Shown here piece by piece: positions 23,056 through 30,133 of a stretch of 64,000 nucleotides of DNA; the stretch's first letter is position 1, and every line of letters begins with the position of its first letter. The translations under genes were made by a program, and so were the position numbers. Source of the DNA: Bradyrhizobium sp. Y36 (GTDB lineage Bacteria > Pseudomonadota > Alphaproteobacteria > Rhizobiales > Xanthobacteraceae); assembly GCF_002531575.1 (NCBI RefSeq), contig NZ_NWTI01000024.1:41138-105137 (forward strand). Direction: 5' to 3'. The notes below the pieces were generated by a model that was not told where the DNA came from, made no database searches, and was given only the letters and a program-made list of their open reading frames with translations.

Positions 23056-24506
23056 CGCCTGTTCGCGTCCTCGCCGTCGCCTCCGAAGTCTACCCCATCG
23101 TCAAGACCGGCGGCCTCGCCGATGTCGCCGGCGCGCTGCCGACCGCGCTGAAGGCGCATGGCGTCGAGATGCGCACCCTGATGCCGGGCTATCCCGACGT
23201 GATGCGGCTGATGTCGGGCGCTGCGGAGGTCCGGCACTGGCCGGATTATTTCGGCGGTCCCGGACGGCTGCTCGCGGGCGGCCATGACGGGCTCGACCTG
23301 TTCGTGCTCGACGTGCCGCATCTCTATGCGCGGCCGGGCAATCCTTACGTCACCCCCGAGAACGTCGACTGGCCGGACAATGGCCTGCGCTTCGCCGCGC
23401 TGTCGCGCGTCGCGGCCGACATCGGCCACGGCCTCGTGCCGGCCTTCGTGCCCGACGTCGTGCACGCCCATGATTGGCAGGCCGGGCTCGCGCCGGCCTA
23501 TCTGCACTATGACGATCGCCCGCGGCCCGCCACCGTGATGACCATCCACAACATGGCCTATCAAGGCAAGTTCGCGCGCGAGCTGATCGGATCGATCGGC
23601 CTGCCCTGGAGCGCGTTCGACGTCCACGGCCTGGAGTATTTCGGCGGCATCAGCTTCCTGAAGGCCGGCCTGCAATTCGCCGACCGCATCACCACGGTGT
23701 CGCCGACCTACGCGCGGGAAATCCAGAGCGACGAAGGCGGCATGGGGTTCGGCGGCCTGCTGCGCGAACGCGCAAGCGTGCTGAGCGGCATCCTCAACGG
23801 CATCGACACCGACGTGTGGAATCCGCAAACCGACGCGCACATCGCCTACCGCTACGGCGCCGAAGACCTCACGTTCCGGGCCGCCAACAAGGCGGTGCTG
23901 CAGCAGCAATTCAACCTCGATTCCTCGGACGAGGCGCCGCTGCTCGGCGTCATCAGCCGGCTGTCGTGGCAGAAGGGGCTCGATCTCCTGCTCGAGACCA
24001 TTCCGACCATCCTGGGCGAAGGCATGCAGCTCGCGCTGCTCGGCAGCGGCGACCGCGACCTGCAGGACCGCTATCAGGCCGCTGCCCGCGCCAATCCCGG
24101 CCGGATCGGCGTCGTGATCGGCTATGACGAGATCCTGGCGCATCTGCTGCAGGCCGGATCGGACGCGCTGATCGTGCCCTCGCGGTTCGAGCCATGCGGC
24201 CTGACCCAGCTCTGCGCGCTGCGCTACGGTGCGGTCCCAATCGTCTCGCGCGTCGGCGGGCTCGAGGACACCATCGTCGATATCGGCGAAGCCGGCGGCT
24301 CCGGCCGCGACGCCACCGGTTTCAAGTTCGCCCCCGTGACCGCCGATGCCCTCGCCGGCAGCTTGCGCAAGGCCAACACCGCCTTCCACGACAAGCCGAC
24401 CTGGCGCCGGCTGCAACGAAGCGGCCTTGCGACCGACGTCTCCTGGCGCAATCGCGCCGGCGACTATGCCGCGCTGTATCGCGACCTCGTGGCGGCCCGC
24501 GCCTGA
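23052..24506 (+). CDS. glgA: Glycogen synthase (ADP-glucose type, GT5)
   Basis: A 484-residue bacterial starch/glycogen synthase. The N-terminal SEVYPIVKTGGLADVAGALP contains the ADP-glucose-binding KTGG. Further markers are VVHAHDWQAGLAPAYLHYD, TIHNMAYQGKF, ISRLSWQKGLDLLLE and the C-terminal PSRFEPCGLTQLCALRYGAV. It elongates alpha-1,4-glucan chains. It is translationally coupled to glgC. No branching enzyme or phosphorylase gene is in the window. Confidence 0.96.
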   Translation: MTPVRVLAVASEVYPIVKTGGLADVAGALPTALKAHGVEMRTLMPGYPDVMRLMSGAAEVRHWPDYFGGPGRLLAGGHDGLDLFVLDVPHLYARPGNPYVTPENVDWPDNGLRFAALSRVAADIGHGLVPAFVPDVVHAHDWQAGLAPAYLHYDDRPRPATVMTIHNMAYQGKFARELIGSIGLPWSAFDVHGLEYFGGISFLKAGLQFADRITTVSPTYAREIQSDEGGMGFGGLLRERASVLSGILNGIDTDVWNPQTDAHIAYRYGAEDLTFRAANKAVLQQQFNLDSSDEAPLLGVISRLSWQKGLDLLLETIPTILGEGMQLALLGSGDRDLQDRYQAAARANPGRIGVVIGYDEILAHLLQAGSDALIVPSRFEPCGLTQLCALRYGAVPIVSRVGGLEDTIVDIGEAGGSGRDATGFKFAPVTADALAGSLRKANTAFHDKPTWRRLQRSGLATDVSWRNRAGDYAALYRDLVAARA

Positions 24507-24543
24507 GGCATGACCGTCGTCGAATCCATGCTATAGAGCCGGC

Positions 24544-24804
24544 ATGGATCCGTTATTGATCAAGCTGATCGGCTTTGCCGCCGCCACCTGCACCACCGTG
24601 GCCTACGCGCCGCAGGCCATCAAGGTGTGGAAGACCCGCTCCACCGGCGACATCTCGCTCGGCATGTTCCTGGTCATGGTGCTGGGTCTGGCGCTCTGGC
24701 TGATCTACGGACTGCTCTCCGGCGATGCACCGCTGATCGCCTCGAACGCCGTCACCATGGTGCTCGCCGGCGGCATCCTGGTGATGAAGCTCAGATACGG
24801 CTGA
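24544..24804 (+). CDS. SemiSWEET-type sugar transporter
   Basis: An 86-residue protein with three transmembrane helices, the size of a bacterial SemiSWEET half-transporter that dimerises to move sugars. It starts IKLIGFAAATCTTVAYAPQ and includes KVWKTRSTGDISLGMFLVMV, carrying the conserved PQ and ST-G-ISL elements. It lies 37 bases after glgA in the same direction, suggesting a link between sugar exchange and glycogen storage. Confidence 0.88.
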   Translation: MDPLLIKLIGFAAATCTTVAYAPQAIKVWKTRSTGDISLGMFLVMVLGLALWLIYGLLSGDAPLIASNAVTMVLAGGILVMKLRYG

Positions 24805-24810
24805 GCTTCG

Positions 24811-25563
24811 TCATGCCCGGGGCTCTTCGCCGGTCGAGAAACGAAGTCGCTTGTATTGCAGTTTCACCGCGCGATAGCATTCGCAGGCCGCCCTGTTGAG
24901 CTCGTCAACGTTGATGATCTCGATGTGACCGCGGCTGAACCGAATGATGTTGGCCTGCTGAAGAGCGTGGGCGACGAACGAGACGCTGTTGCGGCGGACG
25001 CCGATCATCTCGGCCATCAATTCCTGCGTCAGCTTGAAGCGATCGCAGCCCGACAGATCCCGAACCCGCAGCAGCCATCGCGCCAGCCGTGCTTCGACGG
25101 TATGCGATGCATTGCAGCCCACGGATTGCTGGGCCTGAACGAACAGCGCCTGGCTGTGACGCATCAGGTTGTCTCGAAACGCCGCACTCTGCTGCGCGAG
25201 AGCACGCAGGCGAGCGGCCTCGACCAACAAGGCCGCACCGGGCACCAGCACGACGGCGTGAACCAGTGCCACGGGTTCGCCCAATACGCCGAAGGTGCCA
25301 AGGATGCTGTCGGAGCCGACCAACGCCACTTCGATCCGTTCTCCTGCCTCGAGCTCGACGACGAGAGACACGACCGCTGTGAGCGGAAGATGGGCCCACA
25401 CGACGGTCTGGCCAAGCTCGATCAGCGAAGCCCCTTCCCGAAGCTCGACAGCCTTCAGATGCCCGCGAATGGCCGCGAAGTCGGCCGGGTCAAGCGACTT
25501 GAGAAAAGCGTTCTGGAATGGATCTGGTGACACTATCCAATTCTTCGGAAATTCGCACTGCAA
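24811..25563 (-). CDS. Crp/Fnr-family transcriptional regulator (paralogue A)
   Basis: A 250-residue regulator with a cyclic-nucleotide-binding fold (TVVWAHLPLTAVVSLVVELE) and a helix-turn-helix (LTQELMAEMIGVRRNSVSFV). It has no N-terminal FNR cysteine cluster. It ends in a tail AACECYRAVKLQYKRL that also occurs, in variant form, in paralogue B at 26253. Its 3' end lies 6 bases from the SemiSWEET stop, on opposite strands. Ligand and targets are unknown. Confidence 0.88.
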   Translation of the reverse strand: MQCEFPKNWIVSPDPFQNAFLKSLDPADFAAIRGHLKAVELREGASLIELGQTVVWAHLPLTAVVSLVVELEAGERIEVALVGSDSILGTFGVLGEPVALVHAVVLVPGAALLVEAARLRALAQQSAAFRDNLMRHSQALFVQAQQSVGCNASHTVEARLARWLLRVRDLSGCDRFKLTQELMAEMIGVRRNSVSFVAHALQQANIIRFSRGHIEIINVDELNRAACECYRAVKLQYKRLRFSTGEEPRA

Positions 25564-25816
25564 CGATCACAACCACAGCGCGACGACGAACCAGGAAAAA
25601 ATGCCTAGATATGCACGATTGCGTGCGGATGATCGACGCGCGCCAACACCTCTATGTCACGACTCAACTCTTGCGGGCAACAATCTCGAATCGTCTGCCC
25701 GAATTCACTTGCTTTTGCCGGCACACGCGCCCAAGGTCGTTATGTGCGTTACCGGACATTATTCGGCGGGCCCGGTTGGACTAAGCGATATCCCTCGCTG
25801 CCGCTCGGAGCGCATC

Positions 25817-26086
25817 ATGACCAACCACTACTTCCGGATTACCAACTGCGACGGCGGCACGATCGAGCATCTGGCCGAGATCGCGGACGTGGAATCGGCG
25901 TGGACCGAAACGACCAAAGTGTTCGGGGATCTCGCCCGCGGCTGCGGGCTCAGGGAAAATGCCGAATGGCGAATCGAGCTTCTGGGCTCGAGAAGAGAAC
26001 CCCTGTATCGCATCCGACTGCTCGCCGAGACATGTGAGGCCGTCGCCTCTGCTTGTCTGACAGCAGACAAGGGCGAGCCCTACTGA
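25817..26086 (+). CDS. DUF6894-like small protein
   Basis: An 89-residue protein starting MTNHYFRITNCDGGTIEHL, with AWTETTKVFGDLARGC and EWRIELLGSRREPLYRIRLL. This resembles the DUF6894 small proteins abundant in Bradyrhizobium and Methylobacterium, whose function is unknown. The ATG at 25817 follows CGGAGCG. The open frame extends to 25295 but overlaps the divergent regulator gene and is not coding. It sits between two Crp/Fnr paralogues. Confidence 0.7.
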   Translation: MTNHYFRITNCDGGTIEHLAEIADVESAWTETTKVFGDLARGCGLRENAEWRIELLGSRREPLYRIRLLAETCEAVASACLTADKGEPY

Positions 26087-26116
26087 CGTTTAGCGACGAC
26101 ACTCCGCCGTCTCTTA

Positions 26117-26131
26117 TGTCAAAATCTGACA
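26117..26131. promoter_or_regulatory. Dyad TGTCA-N5-TGACA upstream of Crp/Fnr paralogue B
   Basis: TGTCAAAATCTGACA is a perfect 5-bp inverted repeat with a 5-base spacer. It resembles Crp/Fnr-type half-site spacing (TGTGA-N6-TCACA) and lies 120 bases before the regulator start, so autoregulation is possible. Confidence 0.35.
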
Positions 26132-26252
26132 CAGTAAAAAAAGACTCGCTATGTGCGGTACAGCTCTTACTGTCGTCGCATTATCGGATATCCGCATGAG
26201 GCACCGATAGCTGAGAGTTCTTTGCGCTCCCGCCTGTCCCCGGGAGCGACAA

Positions 26253-27224
26253 ATGAAGAACCTCTTATTGAGGCAGCTTTCCGAAGCCGATCTCAAGATT
26301 CTCGAGCCACATCTGAAGACAGTCGCCTTCGAGCAGCACTCCCTGCTGTTCGAAGCCGATCAGGAAATCCGCTCCGTCTACTTTCCCGCCGGCGCAGTCA
26401 TCTCGCTCGTCGTGACTCTTTCGACCGGCGAGATGATCGAGACCGCGATGGTCGGCATCGACGGCGTCGTCGGCGCCGCCGCCGCGCTGGACGGGCGGAT
26501 GTCTCTCTGCCGCGGCATCGTTCAACTCGGCGGAAACATCGTCGTCTGCAATATCGACGCCCTGAAGACGGCCGCACTGCAGAGCTCCAGGCTGCTGGCT
26601 GTTCTCATGCGGCACGAGCAGGCCGTCTACGCCCAGGCCCAGCAGTCCGCAGCGTGCTTCGCCTCGCACAGCGTCCAGGCCCGGCTCTGCCGCTGGCTGC
26701 TGCGCGCGCGCGATCTATCCGGCAGCGACCAGCTCCAGTTCACGCAGGAATATCTCGGACAGATGCTGGGCGTTCGACGCTCGAGCGTGACCGTGGTGGC
26801 GCGCACGCTGCAGGCGGCCGGCCTCATCCGGTACGCGCGCGGCAAGATCAGAATCCTGGATGCCGAGGGACTGGAGGAAGGCACGTGCGAATGTTACGCC
26901 GCCGTCCGGGCTCGCTATGAGCAATTGCTGGGAACGGATACGGCGAAACGGATCGACGCCGTCTCGTCGCAAGCTGTGATGGCCGACAGGCGCGCGATTC
27001 AGAGCCGGCCGCCAAAAACATACGACGCCATCGCCACGCTCGCGACTTCGTCGACGAAGACGCGCTTGCCGACGTCGCTGCCGGCGGCGCCGGCGGCCAC
27101 CATCAGCGGCAACAGATGGTCCTCGCGGGGATGCGCGAGACGCGCGCTCGGTGCGTTCTCCCAATCCACCAGCATCGCATTGCGTCGGGCCGGATCCGGG
27201 TTGCTGATCGCCTCGTTCAGATAG
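26253..27224 (+). CDS. Crp/Fnr-family transcriptional regulator (paralogue B) with extended C-terminus
   Basis: The first 240 or so residues form a normal regulator: sensor fold (IRSVYFPAGAVISLVVTLS), helix-turn-helix (FTQEYLGQMLGVRRSSVTVV) and tail GTCECYAAVRARYEQLL as in paralogue A. The frame then runs about 80 residues further, to 27224, antisense to the 3' end of the dioxygenase gene. This tail is Ser/Arg/Ala-rich and looks like non-selected sequence, so an ancestral stop was probably lost. The ATG at 26253 follows CGGGAGCGACAA. Confidence 0.85.
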   Translation: MKNLLLRQLSEADLKILEPHLKTVAFEQHSLLFEADQEIRSVYFPAGAVISLVVTLSTGEMIETAMVGIDGVVGAAAALDGRMSLCRGIVQLGGNIVVCNIDALKTAALQSSRLLAVLMRHEQAVYAQAQQSAACFASHSVQARLCRWLLRARDLSGSDQLQFTQEYLGQMLGVRRSSVTVVARTLQAAGLIRYARGKIRILDAEGLEEGTCECYAAVRARYEQLLGTDTAKRIDAVSSQAVMADRRAIQSRPPKTYDAIATLATSSTKTRLPTSLPAAPAATISGNRWSSRGCARRALGAFSQSTSIALRRAGSGLLIASFR

Positions 27225-27802
27225 GCCTCGAAATCGTAGGAGACCGGCCTCGACTCCGGCCGGTTGAAGCCACGCATGTTGTGATAGGTCAGCCCGCTGC
27301 CGACGATCAGAATGCCCTCGTCGCGCAGCGAGGCGATCGCCTGCCCGACCTTGATGTGCTCGGCCGCGTCGTAGGCAGATTTCAGCGAGAGCAGCACGAT
27401 CGGCATGTCGGCGTTCGGATACATCAGGCCGAGCGGCACGAAGGTGCCGTGATCAAAACCCTGATGGGGATCTTCCCGACAATCGACGCCCGCGCCGGCA
27501 AGCAGCGCCTTCACCCTCGCGGCGAGCTCGGGACGGCCCGGCGCCGGGTATTTGAGGTGATAGGTATGCTCGGGGAAACCGTAATAGTCGTACACCATCG
27601 GCGGATGCGCCGAGGTCGACACGGTGAAGGCATCGGCCTCCCAATGACCGGTGATGACGAGCACCGCCTTGGGCCTTTCCGGCAGCAGCTGCGGCAGCCG
27701 GCCGAACTCCTCCGCGGTCCGGGCATATTGCACCCGCCTGTCCTCCATGAACGGCCAGGGGCCGCCGCCATGCGACAGAAACAGGGTCGGAAATCGCGTC
27801 AT
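26999..27802 (-). CDS. 4,5-DOPA/aromatic extradiol ring-opening dioxygenase (LigB superfamily, YgiD-like)
   Basis: A 267-residue class III extradiol dioxygenase. Motifs include TLFLSHGGGPWPFM (His ligand), KAVLVITGHWEADAFTVS, GFDHGTFVPLGLMYP and VGSGLTYHNM. They supply the two His/one Glu-type metal site of the DODA/YgiD family, which opens catecholic rings using non-haem metal. ATG 27802 matches the family start (MTRFPTLFLSHGGG). An upstream in-frame ATG at 27865 would add 21 residues. Its 3' end is overlapped for 226 bases by the opposite-strand regulator. Confidence 0.88.
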   Translation of the reverse strand: MTRFPTLFLSHGGGPWPFMEDRRVQYARTAEEFGRLPQLLPERPKAVLVITGHWEADAFTVSTSAHPPMVYDYYGFPEHTYHLKYPAPGRPELAARVKALLAGAGVDCREDPHQGFDHGTFVPLGLMYPNADMPIVLLSLKSAYDAAEHIKVGQAIASLRDEGILIVGSGLTYHNMRGFNRPESRPVSYDFEAYLNEAISNPDPARRNAMLVDWENAPSARLAHPREDHLLPLMVAAGAAGSDVGKRVFVDEVASVAMASYVFGGRL

Positions 27803-27878
27803 CGGGCTCGTCTCGTCGGCAATAGGCGCGCCAGTTCCCGCGCAACCGGCGGCGAGCATAGGCAAACCGCCATGGTTA

Positions 27879-27898
27879 GCAAGTCGTTAACGATTTGC
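27879..27898. promoter_or_regulatory. Near-perfect 20-bp palindrome between divergent genes
   Basis: GCAAGTCGTTAACGATTTGC is an inverted repeat broken only at one symmetric pair, with the perfect core TCGTTAACGA. It sits between the dioxygenase gene (leftward) and the 59-residue gene (rightward), a typical place for a shared operator. Confidence 0.45.
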
Positions 27899-27954
27899 CG
27901 CCCAAAATCCGGCCGTGGCCGAAGCAGTCGGCCTGAAGACAAGTGAGACGTGAG

Positions 27955-28134
27955 ATGAGGAAGTTTGCGCTGGGGGACGTCGTCAACAGTGACAAGGGCC
28001 GCCGCGGCATCGTCCGCGCCGCCTTCAAGTCGCGCGAAGGCCAGCAGTTCTACGCCGTCGAGAAGGACGGCGCGGTGGACTATCTGGAGGAAGACCGGCT
28101 GACGCCGGCTCCGCGGGTCGAGCTCGCGGCTTAA
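27955..28134 (+). CDS. Small hypothetical protein, 59 residues
   Basis: It begins MRKFALGDVVNSDKGRRGIV and continues with AVEKDGAVDYLEEDRLTPAP. The pattern is that of a small beta-barrel (SH3/KOW-like) with a conserved-looking GDVV...GRRGIV core. Similar small proteins occur widely in rhizobia without a known role. The ATG at 27955 was preferred over a GTG at 27943. Confidence 0.65.
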   Translation: MRKFALGDVVNSDKGRRGIVRAAFKSREGQQFYAVEKDGAVDYLEEDRLTPAPRVELAA

Positions 28135-28155
28135 GCCCGCTTCATTCTCGTCGTG

Positions 28156-29616
28156 CTAGCGCGCGAGCCGGTCGAGACGCTCCGCCAGGGGATCATCGCC
28201 GCTCGCGATGCGATCGTTCGCGATCAGCAGCAGGCGATCGCGGCCAGCGGCTCCATCCCAGCGCGGCAGATCGGGACCGTTGGGATCGCCGTTCCTGGCG
28301 AAGTTGATCCAGTAGGATCGCATGCGGCTTGCGACCTCGCGATCGCCGCGCGAGAAGATACCCGCACCCAGCACCCCCTCCACACCGAAGATGAACTGCA
28401 GCTCCCGCCCGCGCCCGCCCTCGGGGTTTGCGCGCCGGGCCTCGGGGACATAGGCGAAGCGATAGCGGAAGGTTGCCGCGCCGCTCGCGGCGTGCAGACG
28501 GGCCAGCAATCGTGCGGGCTCGGAGAAGACCTTGTCGGTGTAGAGCCGTGCCGCTAGGTCGGAAGGCCTGGCGAGGTCGGGATAGAGCTTGCGCAGCTCA
28601 TCGCTCGTGAGGCCCGACGACGCGACCTCCTCCTTGATGTCGAGCTCGCTGTCGAAACCGGTCTCGTCGTCGTTCGAGCCGATGATCAGGGGAATGCGGC
28701 TTTGATGTCCGGCCGCAAAGCCCGCGGCAATGTCCTCGGTCACCAGACTTCCATCCCGCATCGGCGCGAAGCTGCGCCGCGATGTCTCCAGAAGTCGAAT
28801 TTCGGCGGCAAGCAGGCGTCGCGGTTCGACGGCGCGCACATCCGCCGGCGATCCCAACACCGCCACGAACTGCCGGCCGACAGTCTCCGCCTCCTGCGCC
28901 GACCGCAACCGGGCGCGCGCGGGGATCGATTGCAGAATGGCCTTCTGGAAGAGACCTCGCGCTTGCGCACACAGCATCAGAAGCGCGATCGACCTCGCGC
29001 CGGCGTCACGGCCAAACAACGTGACGTTACCGGGATCCCCGCCGAACGCCGCGATGTTGTCGTGAACCCAATGCAGCGCGGCGATCTGATCCATCAGGCC
29101 GTAATTGCCGGAGCCGCTTTCCGACAGCGCGGGATCGGCCAGCCAGCCGAGCGCGCCGAGGCGGTAATTGGCGGTCACCACGATGAGGCCGGCCTGCGCA
29201 AGCCTTGCGCCGTCGAACAGCGGATCGTTCGCGGTGCCACCGATGAAGCTGCCGCCGTGAATGAACATCATCACGGGCAGCGGGCCGTCGACCCCGAAAG
29301 GGCGGAACACGTTCAGCGTGAGACAATCCTCGTTCGTCTCAGGCCGGCCCGGCTGAAGACAGGGCATGCCATACGCGTAGGCGGTATGCATCTCCGAGCT
29401 TTCCGGCGCCAGCTGCGGCGGACGCCAGCGCAACGCGCCGACCGGCGGCGCTGCGTAGGCCAGCCCCTTGAAGGACGCCACCTCGCCTTCGACGGCGCCG
29501 AGCATCTGTCCTTCACGCGTCAGCGCGAATGGAAACTGTCCGACCGGCTGGGCTGCGGCCGAGCCGGCAAGCAGTAGGACTGCGGAAGCCGCGATGAGCG
29601 CAAGCAGGGATCGCAT
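28156..29616 (-). CDS. Type-B carboxylesterase homologue lacking catalytic Ser and His
   Basis: A 486-residue exported protein (signal peptide MRSLLALIAASAVLLLAGSA). The carboxylesterase/cholinesterase fold is clear: FKGLAYAAPPVGALRWRPPQ, EDCLTLNVFRP, FIHGGSFIGGT (oxyanion loop), NYRLGALGWLADP and FGGDPGNVTLFG. The nucleophile elbow, normally GESAGG, reads GRDAGA, with Asp (GAC) in place of Ser. The His segment, normally HGxELPFVFG, reads RGRELQFIFG. The acidic region NDDETGF is retained. It is probably a binding or scaffolding pseudoenzyme. An Asp-nucleophile enzyme is less likely because the His is also missing. Confidence 0.88.
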   Translation of the reverse strand: MRSLLALIAASAVLLLAGSAAAQPVGQFPFALTREGQMLGAVEGEVASFKGLAYAAPPVGALRWRPPQLAPESSEMHTAYAYGMPCLQPGRPETNEDCLTLNVFRPFGVDGPLPVMMFIHGGSFIGGTANDPLFDGARLAQAGLIVVTANYRLGALGWLADPALSESGSGNYGLMDQIAALHWVHDNIAAFGGDPGNVTLFGRDAGARSIALLMLCAQARGLFQKAILQSIPARARLRSAQEAETVGRQFVAVLGSPADVRAVEPRRLLAAEIRLLETSRRSFAPMRDGSLVTEDIAAGFAAGHQSRIPLIIGSNDDETGFDSELDIKEEVASSGLTSDELRKLYPDLARPSDLAARLYTDKVFSEPARLLARLHAASGAATFRYRFAYVPEARRANPEGGRGRELQFIFGVEGVLGAGIFSRGDREVASRMRSYWINFARNGDPNGPDLPRWDGAAGRDRLLLIANDRIASGDDPLAERLDRLAR

Positions 29617-29692
29617 CTTCTGGGCATTTCGATGCGCGGAAAATTTCCCGTGAGGTTATGTCCGCGGCGCATCCCGAAGCAAGCCTGACGGC

Positions 29693-29905
29693 TCACTCGC
29701 CGCGCTTTGCGAGAATCTCCGCCAGCGCGCGCCGCGCGATGATGCCGAGCTCACCGAGCGTGGAGTGTCCCGCCTGCGCCGCCTCGATCAGGCGCTCGGC
29801 GATGAACCTGCGGCTGTCGTGATCGCCGCCATGCGGCAGCTGGCGGCACGTCTCCTCCAGGACGACGTCCATGTTCGCTTTGGTCCGCTCACTCAACTCT
29901 GGCAT
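29693..29905 (-). CDS. Small hypothetical protein, 70 residues
   Basis: Predicted all-helical: MPELSERTKANMDVVLEETC, then a basic loop (LPHGGDHDSRRFIAERLIEA) and LGIIARRALAEILAKRGE. The pattern is of a small cytosolic helical protein. Similar proteins are frequent in Bradyrhizobium with no assigned role. It is monocistronic, divergent from the BVMO fusion gene. Confidence 0.6.
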   Translation of the reverse strand: MPELSERTKANMDVVLEETCRQLPHGGDHDSRRFIAERLIEAAQAGHSTLGELGIIARRALAEILAKRGE

Positions 29906-30133
29906 GACGCTCGGTCGCTACGCGTGGCTTGTAACCGCAAGCATACACAGCCGGATCGGGCATGATTAGCCCGGGTGACCACGGCCATTGTGCATCGCGA
30001 TGCGTGTGGCGCAGCAACATTCACGTGGCCACGATGCCGCCGCAAACAACCACCGAAGATTGCACTTGCTCTGATGACAAGCTGAACCTGCAGCGATAGC
30101 CTGCCGGCAAAACAAACATACGGGAGGAATGCC

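Noticed and set aside
28981..29060. Asp at the esterase elbow as evidence for a haloalkane-dehalogenase/epoxide-hydrolase-like nucleophile
   Set aside because: The catalytic His of the HGxE motif is also missing and the fold is of the cholinesterase type, so loss of catalysis is the simpler reading.
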